Assembly (NCBI RefSeq): GCF_009870125.1
Contig: NC_046680.1
Coordinates: 6,510,001 to 6,574,000 of the forward strand
DNA length: 64,000 nt
Source of the DNA: Drosophila pseudoobscura
Lineage: Eukaryota > Arthropoda > Insecta > Diptera > Drosophilidae
Direction: 5' to 3'
In this document: in pieces, positions 12,901 through 26,042 of the stretch
Position numbering within the stretch: the stretch's first letter is position 1
Layout of the letters: every line of letters starts with the position of its first letter
Made by a program: the position numbers and the translations under genes
Notes under the pieces: generated by a model
Database searches by the model: none
What the model was told of the DNA's origin: nothing
Seen by the model: the letters and a program-made list of their open reading frames with translations, nothing else

Positions 12901-13631
12901 ATAACTCTCTGGGACTTCTGACTTTTCTTCTACTGAGCATTTTTTGGCATCCCTGTTGTCTTTTTCAAGAGGCCAATCGGTGCCCAAGAGGGCGCCCAAT
13001 TCTCATTTAATTCTTTTTAATACTCGTACATAATAAGAGTGTAATAATTGAATTTAATTGAAAAACTGTCACCAATTGATTAGACTCTCAATTAATTTTC
13101 GAATGACATATTGCATCCTACCTTCCCCCAACCATAAGCTGTTTGTAAAACTGATGGAAGTATTTCAATTGAATGCACTGCATATGGATGGAATGCAAAT
13201 GACAATGTGGGGTTAATGGAGCACAAGTGACGGAGTGACGGAGGGCCAGGCTCCAGCGAATGCAAAGAAGAGAGGGAGAGGGATTGGAAGGAGGAGAATG
13301 AGCGAAGGTGAGTCATGTTTGTGGATGATTGAAATGGGCGCTAGGAGAAAAGGAACATTTGCTTGTGCTGCTGTTGTTGCTGTTGTTGCTGTTGCTACTG
13401 CTGCTGCTGTTAGTGCCGCAAGGCGAACGTCAATTTACCTTCGCCGACGTCATAGCCAGGACGATTGGGTGAGAAGAACAGGTGTGTTCGATAGTGTATC
13501 TCCTCCGGCTGCTGCACGAGGCCCATGTCCCGCGACCGCTTCGTCCGGTTTGCCTTCGATTGTAGCTTCCCGCCGCCGCCGGCAGACTTGCTTGCCCCCT
13601 CGCGGAAATTCTTACGGAACATTAAATTCAT
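9984..13631 (-). CDS. conserved-looking protein of unknown function, seven exons
   Basis: Coding exons in order are 13631-13439, 11242-11115, 11062-10819, 10755-10641, 10545-10404, 10328-10255 and 10182-9984, giving 364 residues with every phase matching. The N-terminus is basic (MNLMFRKNFREGASKS). Later segments look like a compact cytosolic fold: DRDCFIIPVHSVDRFLPAG, KLCILVHLMSPLEAIDPVM, FPFISYYLINTLQTDPSNFY, ERFEKNWLYWTGARMLYRYL, and the ending CGYTGLYRPIQAF. I see no signal peptide, membrane segment or known catalytic motif. The fifth intron (10403-10329) needs a GC-AG donor (AAG then GCAGGT) to keep the frame. The 2.2-kb first intron contains an alternative first exon that splices to the same acceptor. 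The exon pattern and lack of repeats argue for a real, constrained gene, but I cannot name the family. Confidence 0.8.
12014..12329 (-). CDS. alternative Gln/Ser/Ala-rich first coding exon of the unknown gene
   Basis: An ATG-started open frame from 12329 encodes MSTATSFALPGNLQPYELD, then RRPSFSLMRWNSSSSGPG, a Ser/Asn stretch, a run of nine glutamines within a longer Gln-rich stretch encoded by CAG repeats (about 12121-12165), and a Thr/Ala-rich end. A phase-1 donor after 12014 (AAG then GTTTGA) matches the phase of the acceptor at 11242 used by the exon at 13439-13631. Splicing it there would give a 405-residue isoform with a different N-terminus. RRPSFSL looks like a phosphorylation or 14-3-3 type site. 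The use of this exon is inferred from frame and splice phase only. Confidence 0.6.
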
Positions 13632-16600
13632 CGTGAGTTCGGGTACGGGTACGGTTAGGGGTACGGGTACGTATACGTATACGCTATGTACGCAGTGTGG
13701 GCGACTTGTCGCTGTGGTTTATGGTGGTGGTGCTGTTGGTCCTCCTACTATTGACCAACAAAGCGGATGGAGCTTGTGTGGGTGGGTGTTTGGGTGGTTG
13801 GGTGAGTGGTATGTTCTGTGGGTGGAGTATTGCTGTGTGTGTTTGTCCGCTTATGTGGCCGGCCTGTGCGCTTTGTTCTTGCTTTTTTTGCTTTTCTTGT
13901 TTCCCGTCTTTGTTTTTGTTTTGTATCTCATTTGCTGTGTGCCTGTGGATTTCATTTGGTGGATAACTTTCAGTTATTCGCGTTGCTTTTGTTGCGCTTT
14001 CGCTTTGTTAACTTTGTTATCACGTGGAATTCGTATTAATTTGTGTTTTAAAGGACTTGCAATTTATTTGCCTTCGCCCCTTGTACGAAAAATCACAGGT
14101 GGAGAGAAGTTATCTCCATGTTCTTTGGTTATTCGACTAGTGGATACCCTGTGTAATGAGTGATTATGTGTGTGTGTGTGTGTGCAGGATACAAGTCACA
14201 ACATCAGCAGTTATTGATATAACTTAATGGGCAAACGATTCTCAGGAGTCGATGGTTAAATGCATACATAATTGTGATCACACCTAATGCAAGCTTATAT
14301 TTCATATCCACTTTTAGTAATCTTAGTAATAAACATTAGAGTTAGTATATAGGAGTGTGGAGGAAGCTGGTTTTCTTCGCCATTCGGTTCGTTGACTTCC
14401 AAAATGGCTGTTGTCCGGAGTGGAGTGGCGGCCCAAATGACTCTCGGAGTTTTTGTGTGAGTGTCGGCATGCACAGGAGTCGGCAGGAGTGTATGTGCGT
14501 GTGAGGAGCTGCTCAACGGCTTACGGAAATTGCCGGTTTCCGTCTCAAAATTACTTAGCTCAGCCGAACTGCTGAATGGCAAATGGCAAACCAAACAACA
14601 ACAACAAAAAAGGGGGGAAAAACGGCAAAGGGGAAAATCGGAATGGCCGGAAAAAGCGGGAAAAGTAAAATTCCAAATACTCGGCAATTAAAGTGCCTCC
14701 AAGCCGAGAGCAGGGTTCTCTTGTGGGTGGCTTGTGGGTGTCGGAACAGGTTTGTGTGAGTTTAATTAGTTCAAGACACGGCGCAATTAGTTTTATGGTA
14801 GCTTATTGATTTCCTGGCGCGATAAATTTAGACAGCTGCTTCCGAGAGCCCTGCGGTAGGGGGGCTGAGGGGCCGGCTTTGGGTACAAATTGAAAAGCGC
14901 TTAGCCAAGTCCTGGGGCCATTTATAAACAGCCTGAAGGCGGGCGCTAATGAAGCATGAAAAGGGTATTTCCTAGTTGTCGAGGAAACCCACTTAAGAAT
15001 TAGTAAAAGTCTGTGAACAAAGGACATTCCACACAAAGGAGAGGGAACTCTTGGAGCTAAGGCGATTTCGGCTAATCTCATTAGGCCTAATGCGAAACGA
15101 AATTGGCCAACTTAATCTTAATGAAATCTCAAGAAGTTTTCCCATAATAACTCAAAGAATGATTAGCCCAAAAAGAAAGCATAATTTTCATCTCAGTTAT
15201 GTGCAATTTACTGTACCAAATCGGTTTCCCCATCGGCTGCCCCAGCTGCACTTCCATCAGCGGACTTCCTTTTGGCACCCACTTAAGCCCTGCCATCAGC
15301 ACTCCCTCAATCGCACAGGCCATCAGCGAAACTAGGAATCAAACAGAGCCACGTCAAAATGGCTCGTAAACATTTTTACAGCATTTTCAAGTGGCTGGGC
15401 CTGGGCCGACTATAATTAATTGCTTTTACGACCCCAGTTACTGCAATAATAATGCCTATCATTAAACATCGAGCACACATCGGAGCAAATATACATACAC
15501 TCGTGGGCCAAAACAATCAAGCGGCCAAAACAACAGCGGGCTAAGATGCGGGAGATAATAACCCAAGAAAATCAAAAAGAAAACACTTTTGGGAAGCCGC
15601 ATTTCGTTTCGTTTTCTGGCCAAAAATAAACAAGCTAATGAAATCAAATTTTTGCGTTTTCTCCTCTGCCAAAATAAACCAAAACGGGCAAGAAGCAGAC
15701 TCACGAAAATTATAAAATTAGAATTGCGCCAACAGAGAGGGCGCGAGAGGGAGCGTGGGGTAGCGTGGGGTAGCGAGCATCGAGCATTGAGAGGGTGCTG
15801 TGACCTAGACAAGGAAGGTAGGCAGGTCGGACGGCCCTTGACCTTGCCTGGCCGTGTGTATATCGTAGACTACATATCACGGGCGTGTGTGTGTGCGTGT
15901 GTGTGAAGTGTGAATGATTTGGGTGCTGCACCACAGCTGCCTATGGCCGATACCTACATACAGATACATTTGCCTGGCGATCTGAAATCTGATTGCTCAA
16001 AAGAGTCAATTCATATATTCCTCTTTGTGTTTTCTATATTTTCCATTCGTGGATGGAAATTTTAAGAGTTACGAGTTCTTTAAACCATGGCCACCAAACT
16101 TGTACCTCTTCAGCTGAATGTCTATATTCGATACACTATTTGGATGTCAGTCATGTCTGGGAAGAGTTTGGGCTTGCACAAATGAAGAAATTATCTTTAT
16201 CAGTGCTCGCGTTTCACTTTTGGGCACTTTTGTTTGTGGAAAATTGAATTTTCACTGCTTCTGGCACACATGAATCCACCGAATTATGGTTTCATTTGAA
16301 TCGAATCAATTTATATATTTATTTGTCAAGTGCAAACTTTGTGGCAACGTTTCGGCAATTGCCGGAAATTGGTTTCAGCCAGTTTTAGCCGACGCAGAGG
16401 CACAGACCGACCGCAGTTGTTCGCTTGTGCGTCGGGGCGTATGCGTAATATTCAGCCCAGGACTGCTCGGCACACTAATTGGTTTAACTCCACATAAGTG
16501 TGCAGACCAGGCCCGAGTCACGACCCTTAAACGAGCCCTATTCCGGCTATGCGTCACCCGCACCCGGGGGCAGGTGGCAATCAATAGAGAATTCGGGAGA

Positions 16601-19160
16601 CCTTATCGGTGGGCCCATTAATGGTTTATCCAATACGTGTATTTACGCGCTTTGTCCCACGCGCTCCTGCCGACGCAACAACTCAAGGAATTATGAATGT
16701 TTCACGAAAATGAAAAGCGTTTTGCCCGCGACACGTCAGATGTACAACTGGCACTTGGAGAGCTTTTCCGCTGACAGGCGGCCATGCCGCCTGGCGACGT
16801 CGCCGTTGCCGTCGCCGTCGCCGTCAGATCTCTCATCGCTCGCACGGCGAGCGTTTTTCATTAACTTTGTATGCGACTCTATGACTTAAATATATGTAAA
16901 GTGACAGAACAGAACCAGAGACAAGCGCACGGCAGACCAAAAGCTCTGGCCTGCTCGTGCTCGTCACTTGTTGCGCATACGCCCCTTGTGACGGACCGCC
17001 TGGCCCTCGCCGTTCGCTGCGACTGTTATTTGTCAAATTTATTAAATATTTATGCCATTATGGGCATATTTTATGTATGTGTAAAGCATTTCAGGGCTCC
17101 TCGAGCCGCCAACAATTAACGCCAAATGAAAATGAAAGTGAAACCAGGCGATGTGGGTCAAAGGTGGACTTGGCTGCGCTCTAGAGGAAGGTTTTTTCTG
17201 TCTTCCATGCCTCTGGGCTCTCCATAAAAGCCCATTTGTCCACTTTCTCAGCTTTAAAAATTAATGTCAGTTCCATTTCTTACTCCCTCATTTCAATGCA
17301 AATAGTTTCCCCATCTAAAGGCAGGATTTTATAAAAGAACTTTATTTCACATTAGCTATAGTAGATTTTCTTTTCAACCCCTTCATGGGTATTTTTCTAT
17401 TCAAACTTTAGTTTTTTTTTCCCCGCTGCGTCCTCTGCTCTAGAATAGGCTTTTTATTGATTATTTCCTGTCCATGTTATTTATTTCCTACCCTTTCCCT
17501 GCGATGGCAGGACCACTGCCAGAAATTTGACTGCCAAACGGAAGTCTTTCCATCAATAATTGTTTGGCTTTTCCGCTAATAAATGATCGGAATTTGTTGC
17601 CGTTTGGAGAATGCTAAGGATATCCTCTCTGTGAAATGTTTTAGGCTCTGTTTCTGCTTTATTTCAAGTCCAAGCTGAAATTCAATCCAATCTGCTATTC
17701 CAAATTGCAACCCGTAACCCGCAACCCGTAGACAAATCGCATCAATGGCCCATTTGTCGAGCAAACGAATGGGGCATTCATTATGGCAGCTAATCAATAC
17801 TCATTATTAAAGAGGAGATTCCGAACCATTTTGTGGCAGAACATGGACACGGGCCGAAAACGATTAATATGTCACGCTGAAATTATTTTCAGATATTTCC
17901 CAACTAAGCCCCAACTCAAGTGCAACTAGAGCGGGCCGCATCTGTGAGGTTTTGGGGCTTTGGAGTGCCTGTCCGTTTTCTACTTGAACTGGCCCGGAGC
18001 CCTGGAGACCAGCTGTGATTTACATGTGTCCAAGTTGGGGCGCTTCGCCTGGCTCTTGCCCCGACAGCAATTGTCATGCAGCAGGGTCGGGATTAGTGCT
18101 GTGCGAGATGACCCTGCCGCAGGACCTGCTCTGGCCATTCTCCATTACTTTTGGGTTGCATGCGGACTAACTGCGGCAAACAACACGCAACAACTCCACT
18201 GTCCTGCCACTAACTGACTGCTGCAGCGATGGATATACCCTATCCCCATAAAAACCACAAGCTTGGAATCCATCCGGATTCCTCCCTTGATTGCTGTGTT
18301 GATTGTGGCTCGGACTTTGTTTAATCGCTTATTGAAAGCCCTTTTTCCCAGTACTAGTCCTTGGAGACGCCCTAGAGACCCGATCTAAATGAAATTCCAT
18401 GCTTTATACATTCAAATGAATTCCGCTTTCATGGCCTTCTCAAGTGCTGCTGGCGGTGGAGCACTGGGAAAAGTGTTGAAAATGTCGCCGTTTTCCATCC
18501 ATTCTGCACTGCACACTAAATCTTTAGTTGGCTCTTCGGCTTTTCCTTTATGAGCTGCTTAACGTGTGCATAAATTTACTGTTCTCTTGCTATTTTCCTG
18601 CTCCTGCCTCTCCTTCTTCCTCTGTGCGCCTTTGAGCAGGCCATAACTTTTACCGTTTCTTGTTGATTTTTTTATTCTGTTCGAAGTTGGTGCTAGGCAC
18701 GTGACTTTCTCCCTCCACCTCACCCTTCGCCCTCATTAGGGTTCCCACAAGGCAAATGTCATTTTGATTGTTAGTTATTGAGTCCTCCTCCAGGCAATAA
18801 TAATCATAATAAGAATGTTCTGCCTAATTTATGCCACAGTCGAGTTTTGCTCATTATATTTGCGGTTAACGGAACTGTCGGAACATGCGTTCATCAGTTT
18901 TCCAAGTCATGTGGAGAGAGAACCAGGTTACTCCACTTGGTTCGTCTAGTATGAGCTGATTACTAACGATCTATTGGCTGTTGGATCTATGAATCATCGA
19001 AATCATTTATTTTGTATGTTACTGCATAAGAGGTATCACCTAGTCGAAGTCTCTTTACTTTCAAACGTCCATGACTGCTCCATGACTAACGCTCGCATAG
19101 TAGACTCCCCCTGTCATTGCATGTGATGCATGTCAATCCAGAATATAGTCCAAGACATAC
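13632..19160. other. long gene-free stretch upstream of the unknown gene
   Basis: Holds the 5' flank of the exon at 13439-13631, including a GGTACG-type tandem stretch at about 13640-13680, a (TG)n tract near 14166-14185, and a CGT/CGC trinucleotide stretch near 16797-16830. Open frames on both strands, such as 13525-14163 (+), are low-complexity or T-rich and lack splice context. No RNA gene recognised. It may be intronic if the upstream exon candidates at 21.3 and 26.2 kb belong to the same transcript. Confidence 0.4.
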
Positions 19161-19310
19161 CTTTGCCTCTGCTTTGATTCTGATAAGCGGGTGTCAAAGA
19201 TACGCGGTTGATGGACAGGGGAGCTGGCACTACAGGGGGCAGAGTGAAGGATAGAACGTATCTATCAGTCGGTGAATGCGAGGGTATCCCCAACGTCACA
19301 CGGCAGGGCT
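19161..19310 (-). CDS. weak exon candidate ending in a phase-1 donor
   Basis: On the minus strand the frame encoding CRVTLGIPSHSPTDRYVLSF, then LPPVVPAPLSINRVSLTP, ends at a good donor (AAAG then GTATGT) in phase 1, the same phase as the other candidate 5' exons. There is no in-frame ATG and the upstream acceptor is poor (the start given here is approximate). It may be a chance frame beside a cryptic donor. Confidence 0.2.
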
Positions 19311-20422
19311 TGTTCACAGTTTTGTGGTGCCAATTGGCAGTAAAATGAAATACTACCACGAGTGCCACGAGTATCAGGGAACCCCCATTAACCACATGAA
19401 ATTCCAAATTCCATTAACTCTACCATTAACGGAGAACAAAGAGAAGGGCAGATACATAGTAACGGAAATTAGGACGGGGTGGAAACAGAGCGGTGGTGCA
19501 AATTACAAGTAAATCTGTGTCAGCATTTCAGCTGGCTCTGGCTGCATCAGTTTCAATTTTCCGAACTGCTTTTCCCCAGCCAAGCTGATGGAAGGGTAGA
19601 AGAGGCAGACGCAGGGGGGCTGCCAGAGGGCTCACAAGATGGCCGGCGCACAAAGGGAGAGCATAAATAACGGCATCATTCCATTTCCGCGAACATAAAA
19701 TTGAAAAATGTTGTGCAAATTACGTGCAAATACCAAAAACAGACCCAAAGAACCAGCACCGACATCGCAATGAAACGCGCTGCAAATGTTGCGGCCGGAA
19801 ACTGTTTCTTCGTGTTTGTGTTTGTGTGTGTGTGTGTGCGCTCTGCTCTTTATGTGAATGGCTGTGTGCGTTTGTGTCATGTGACGGAGAGGGGGGGAGG
19901 GAGAAAGTGTGGCAACTGCATGGGGGTTTTATGGCGACAGAGAGTGTAAGAAGGAGTGGGCCAGCTGGCCTATTGAAGGGGCAGCGGGGAGCAGCAACAG
20001 CAGTAATAACAGCAGCAGAGGAAGAGCTGATGAGCAGCAACAGCAGTAGCAACAGCAGTAGTAACAGCAGACAGAGAAGAAGAGGAACAGAGCGAAGCAG
20101 TGAAAAGGAGAGAACAGCAGCATACGGACGCGACTCAAGCAGCAGCAGAAAATCAGCAGAAATAAGCCGTAACATTAAGAACTTTTGTAAGCACACATAC
20201 CAGGCCATCGCGATAATAATACGAATAAACAATACTTTAAATAATATCTTACATGGCTGATTACACTCGCATCAAACTTTAACGGTAAACAACGTTTGTA
20301 CATTTTTTACGGATGTGTACAGACATGTTTCAAGGATTAAGGATTTTTCTATAATTTGTATTACAAATTTAAAATAGAAATAGTTATACGAAGGGCAAAC
20401 CGACGCCACAATCCTTCTGTAA
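19311..20422. repeat. low-complexity region with (GT)n and (AGC/AAC) repeats
   Basis: Contains a GT-rich tract at about 19810-19838 and a purine-rich AGCAAC/AGCAGT stretch at about 19990-20160. The long frames over it (19724-20260 on + and 19720-20232 on -) are the translation of simple sequence and are not supported as genes. Confidence 0.6.
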
Positions 20423-20773
20423 AGATATAACAGGGCAACAGCGCTGTTAGCAACAGCCTGTTATCGCCGCTCTCCGTGGACAGCCAGTTACAGAGCTCTG
20501 TACCCACTGTCTAACAGCGCTCTCGCTTTCCCACTCGATCTCAAGATCCACACTGCTCTCGGGCCTACGCGTTTACATAATAAACTACGTCTCAACCCCC
20601 GCTTCAACCAGGACTTGGACTTTCTTCGGGCTCATCTTTGGAACCACTACCTCAGCGATCCGCCCTCCTGTAACCATTTGTTCATGTTCAGCAGATGCAA
20701 ATATCAGAAGCTTTCCTCTATTTCTAACAAAAATTCAAAATGCTTGCTCCATAAGCGTCACTTCCTAGGGTAA
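20423..20773 (+). pseudogene. ATG-less open frame of about 116 codons, possible old element or gene fragment
   Basis: From just after a stop, the frame stays open to TAA at 20771-20773. It has a protein-like composition, for example LDLKIHTALGPTRLHNK, then LNPRFNQDLDFLRAHLWNHY, then SCNHLFMFSRCKYQKLSS. It is richer in G+C than its flanks and contains no simple repeats. There is no start codon until very near the 3' end and no clear splice acceptor. It could be a decayed transposon or retrogene fragment, or an exon whose partners I cannot find. I do not recognise the family. Confidence 0.3.
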
Positions 20774-21205
20774 TTGTTGGCATAAGGCGCAATGATATTT
20801 CACATGATATTTCCATTATATCCCATCACAATCGATTGAAGCATGTGCTGCATCGCATACATACTCGTATATCCAATTACCAAATAGAGAGAATTGTGGC
20901 ATAAAAACTTGTTGGCCATTGGCAAGAGCCAAAATGCTGATACTCGTATATAAATAATTCCGGCCCATTATGGCTTTGCTGACACAAGTGGCCATAACCT
21001 CACATAACAAACAGTCAGTGCTCTTTTCCCCCGCCCGCGCATCCGCCTGTAGGCCATAGGAAAATACCATCAGCACGCACAAAATGTTGGAGAGCATTTG
21101 CACAATTTACATGAAATTGGTTTGCACTTAAAGGCAGCCCCCACGATGGTGGGCATCCCACATACCACATACACATGGAAATATATGTGGAAGATGTAGA
21201 CTCAC
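20774..21205. other. short non-coding stretch
   Basis: Nothing with coding or RNA-gene signals was seen. The frame at 20816-21103 (-) has a weak hydrophobic start but no splice or promoter context. Confidence 0.4.
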
Positions 21206-21412
21206 TCATATGGTCGCATTTGAGGGGCTCTGAGGGGGGCTCGTTGAACTGCCTGAGCCAGTTCATCAGGGTGGCCAATTTGTTGCGCTTCGTGTGGGTC
21301 CGCTCGCACTCGAGGACGGCCTCAGAGTCAAATTCGAAGCCCGGATTGAATTGGCCCATGTCCCAGAACTTCTGCACGGCGTTGCGATACATTTCGGACG
21401 TGGTGCAGCTCT
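21206..21412 (-). CDS. candidate internal or 5' coding exon
   Basis: The minus-strand frame reads SCTTSEMYRNAVQKFWDMG, then FNPGFEFDSEAVLECERTH, then NKLATLMNWLRQFNEPPSE. It has balanced composition and no low complexity, which suggests real coding sequence. It ends in a phase-1 donor (CATATGA then GTGAGT), and a phase-1 acceptor is possible at 21412 (TTGAG then AGAGC). An internal ATG at 21390-21392 could also make it a first exon. The phase matches the candidate exon at 26043-26253 on one side and the exon at 11242 on the other. Whether it belongs to the gene at 9984-13631 or to a separate gene is unknown. Confidence 0.45.
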
Positions 21413-24400
21413 CTCAACAGGTGTCAGCAAACTGACGGAAAGGCATGCCTAGGAAAGGTGTTCTGATTGATAACTGGGCCCCGTGCAGGCAGCCATAAAT
21501 TTGGCTTAAACGCTGATAAAAAAGGCCAAGTTGCATGTCAATCAAATGCGAACTTCTTTTCATATTTGCCAAGCAACCCCACACCACACCACACCAAATC
21601 CCAAATTAATTTCTGCTGTCATTATTCATAATAAGCGCTGAAATCAGGGCTCAGACAACGGCAGGCCCTGATATTTATGGCTCCGCTAAAAAACATATCA
21701 TGCTGGCAAGTAATAATTCACAAAAATCCACAACAATGGAAATCGTTAAATTGAGAAATTTATTTCTACACAAATTTATGGAAAATGTCTTCGTGGGGGG
21801 TCCAACGAAGCGGAAATATTTTGCGCGGATACGAAATACTTAGTAAATCAATAAATACAATTTTAAAGTTAATTTAAATCAACATAGCTATTCAGCTACT
21901 TCCTTGAACAATAAACAAAAATGCCCTTTGTTTTCTCTCTCGGTTCCCCTATAAAATATCATTCACGCACACACTCTCGCCATGGACTGGTGTCATACAT
22001 TTTTGTGGCATATTTTCAGGGGCGCATATAGGGCCTTGAAATCCACCTCATACGTCGCCCACAATTTGGTTTGTGGTCCTTTCAATTTGGTCAATTGCTG
22101 CAAATTATGGACTAGAACGTGCAACTAATTTTTTTTTGCTCTTGTTTTATCGGTTCTATGGGAAACCCCTGTTTGTGCCATGAGGAGTGGGAGATTTGGG
22201 GAGGCTTCTGGGAGGCTTAAAGTATCTGAAAAATGTCCGCCACATAGCTCGAAAAGTGTATTTTGTGAGATTTTCCCAGAAGCATTGATCATCCTGAACG
22301 ATTGCCACAAATCATTTATCCGCAAAGAAGAAGATTCCGCCGCCCCCGTCACCGAATTCCACTAATTTCGTGCGTCCTTGGGCTTGGCCACGGATCAGGC
22401 TCAGGCTCATCAGAAGAGCTTATCACCACCGCTCAAGTGACGAATGCCGAAACTTTGTCGCAAAACCAACAGATTGTGAGAGGCATACCAACGCCAGAGG
22501 GAGAGGGAATGCCAGGGTGAAGAGCTATTAAGAGCAGCTCCCTCTGCCTGGTGTCAGCGATTTTTCACTTTAACAGCACCGTATTCATCTCTAATAAGCG
22601 GCATTAAGAGCGTATCTGTGTATGCATAATGGCGGCCCTTCTGTGTGGGTCTGTCCAACATGGAAACTCAATTTAGTTTCTTCTTGGGCTTTCCTTATTG
22701 CATTTGCATGCCGCACCAAGTTTTCCCAAGAAAATGGCACAAAATCATGCAAAATTAAACAAATGAGAGGCAGCACAGAGGCAAAGACGTACTTGGATTA
22801 AGAAGAGTGAAACTTTTCCGACCAATTTTCTTTTGCATAACTGCTAGCGCGACTTGAGGTAATTTTCCAGTTCCATCTTTTTCGGCTTATTCTGGGAAGG
22901 AAAACTACTGAGGAGGGTTTTAAAGGGGCTTATAGGAGCGCACTTGTATCAAATCGATATCTCTGGAGACCGACATCAACAAATCGGAACAGCACTCCCC
23001 GCTCCTTGAATCTTCAACACACAAAGGCGTATAATTTATGCCTGTATCTTCATAGGCATATCTCTCATGCATCAATCAACTATTCCCACAACTGGGAACT
23101 TTTAGATAGGGAGCTCGTACAGAATAAACATCACAAAACTCCCACATTATATGAAGGTCTATAGCAGAGGCGACTGCCATCCGTTACTGCCTTGTGGAGA
23201 CAATTTACATAGGTTTTTATTTGTACTTTTGAGAGCCTCCCCTACCGACTTTCATTTACGTGACTCTCCATTGAATGCATCCTCAGCAGGGGAGTGGGCA
23301 GGCGTTGTCGGAAATGGGTCCTGCAGCATCAGGATTCATGCTTTCGCATTCATTTTATTTGCGCATTTCTTCATCATTCATTCGACGGCAGAAAAGGCCA
23401 GAGAAGAAGGTGGTATTACCGCGACTGTGAGCGCGGCCAGGCCATAAATTCCACGTGTATGGAAAGGGGAGGCTTCACATCCGCCATCGTAAATGAATAC
23501 ATTTTGTGGCTCAAAAAGGGTTTTATGGAGTCCTTAGCCAGGCATATGCATTAAAGATTTTTATTGTTAGATTTCCCTGGAAATCGTTGAGCCCTCACAC
23601 ATACGTCACACATAAATATGTACAATATAATGTACATAAATAGCCAGCATATTTCTTTATGGCATTTTTGCTTTCTGCATAAATAAATCTGAGCGTGAAG
23701 GAAAAAGGCTGCCAAGTGGATTAAATGTGATGGAAAAGGGGAAGCCAAGAAGGAAGGGAACGGCCCAGAGAATGTCGGGGTACTTGGGCACTAAATAGAG
23801 CATGAAATCGAGGGGGAAGCCCCAAAGATTAACCCAAGCCGAAAGTGAGCGAAGAAATATTTATGGTTTAATTTACAAAGAAAGTTTCTCTGGAAAGGCA
23901 TTTCATGGGGAAAATCTGTGCTAAATATTGTACGTAGCCAAAACATTTTGATAGACTCAATTGCATCAGAGAACTCTTATCCCCAACTTAGACTGCGATG
24001 ATCTTTGAATGCGATACCTGCCTGAATTGTCTGCCAGAATAGGATTTGGCTAAAGCTGAGGTCTGTTCCGGCTACTTATTTCTTTGTGAGTCAGCTGTAA
24101 TGAGATTGACCTTACTGCGGCTTTGGCCCTTGCCTGTCACTGGCAATCGCATGGTTGACCTCCATGGACAGGATCCAAGGATGAGACTCAAACCGCCACA
24201 TAAAATACTTCAAAAAATGTATCAATGGATGGAGCCAAAGTTCTGAAAGTAGCCAAAGAAACAAACACCTGCAGTGGCAGTGGCAGTGGCAGTGGCAATG
24301 GCAGTGACAGTTGCAATCTACATCTTTGTTGCCGATGCAATTGCTGTACGGCCGTTGGCAGAGTCATAAATTTTGATAAATGAAGTGGGGTGCCGCCGTG

Positions 24401-26042
24401 TCGCCAGCTAGTTATCAATGTTGTCATTGTCCGGGCTGAAGCTGAGGCTGAGGCTGAGTCTGTCTATCCGTCCTTCCTGTTTCGTCCATGTTTGGCAGAG
24501 ATCCAAAAAAGCAACACCCACCCAATGATTGTTGCTGCTGCTGGGATACCCTTTCTATAGCCAAAAGGTCTCTTTGCCCCTGAAGAGCATCCAAGTTTGG
24601 CTGCTCCCGTTTCGTGAGTGGGATGCCTTTGCCTTTGCCTTTCCTTCTAGTTGGCTTTTCAATTTACTGTTTGTTTGCGTTTTTGCTATGGAATTTCCCA
24701 TTGTTGCATTGCGGTTGTTGCAATTTCTGCTTCTCTTGCTCCTTCTGCTCACCTGTACAAATGATGCTCATGCATATGCAACAGCTTCTGAAACGCTGCA
24801 TAAATCATACGCAGCGTTGCACGCGGAGCGAACGTTTCCGCTTCCTACGTTAGGGGGTAGCAGCAGGAAGGATCAAGGGGGCTGTACGTTACCCCTTTTA
24901 TTGACTTTTTCTGGCCACCTGGGCAAAGTATGAATTAACCAGAGACAGAAGAGACAAAGAGATTGGTGCCAGATTTATGAGTAGCACACGCTCTGGCATT
25001 GACCTTTGCCGCAACTCTTTTTCTGTTTCTGTCGTAATCGGTGCTATTAATTAGGTATTTATTTTCATATGTGAGAACAGGTTCGAGATCACTGGTGATT
25101 TCAGGCGGTAAAAAGTGGTAGGCAAACTGCAGACTGCGAGAATCCCATGAATGATATAGTGGTCCAATCTGTCTGATTTCAGACGCAGAAGAGATTCTAG
25201 TTTGGCTATAAGCAGTAGAAATGGCTATGTCAGCTCGCCCGTTCATGCTGATCAAGAGGATACATATGTATCCACATAATGAGTCAATCCTTGCGGCAGC
25301 CTAAAGATCACAGCAGCTCGGGCATTTAAATAACCAAATAATTTCACCCTTACTGTAGCTTACTACGGGAACCCCAACAATTTCATTGAAATCTATTTTG
25401 GTGGCAATCAAATCTAGTTCTGTGATCTTTAATATAAACTTTGCGGGTTGTGGGGCTGCCGCTGTTTCGTGTTGGTTGCAATCAGCTCTGAGAAATTGCC
25501 AATCGATTTTGAAACGCCAGACGGCGTCGGTCTTTGGCCAAAATGTCTTTTTCCCTCTCTAACGCTCTAACGCTCTGCGGCTCTACCGCTCTACGCTCTG
25601 TTTGTATTTGTGGAAAGAAAAACACAAATTTTGTTTTGATGATTGCCGAAGACAATGAAATGGCAATCAAAGTCACGTGCCACCCATCGCCAGCTGCAAA
25701 AAGTTGCATTTAAATTCGCATGTTCGAAGGGGAAAATGAAATAAAGGAGGGGGAGAAATATGGGAGAGGAAAGAAAAGGAACGGAAAAACAGAAGCTAAG
25801 GTAAACATCTATTTTCGCAATTATTCGTTTTGATTGCCGGGAACAAATGGTTCGATCGGATGCCGAGACCCAGACCCAGACCCAGAACAGATCAGAGCCC
25901 AAAGAGAACAGGCATGACAATGGCATGCCAAAAGCGTGTCCGCTGTGCTCATTAGCCCTATTAGTGTCAGATAAGACACATTTACCGGATTTCATCTCTT
26001 GTTCTTCTTTATTTGATTGTCATGACCCTGACCCCCACTTAC
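21413..26042. other. gene-free stretch, probable intron
   Basis: Contains a GTGGCA-type hexamer repeat at about 24272-24310 and a GCTGAG repeat at about 24436-24462. No exon with both splice signals was found on either strand. Confidence 0.4.

Noticed and set aside
13525-14163. Plus-strand frame of 212 codons
   Set aside because: Opposite the real first exon at 13439-13631 at its start, then T/G-rich sequence giving Val/Cys/Phe runs.
19720-20260. Overlapping frames of 170 and 178 codons
   Set aside because: Created by GT and AGC/AAC simple repeats on both strands.
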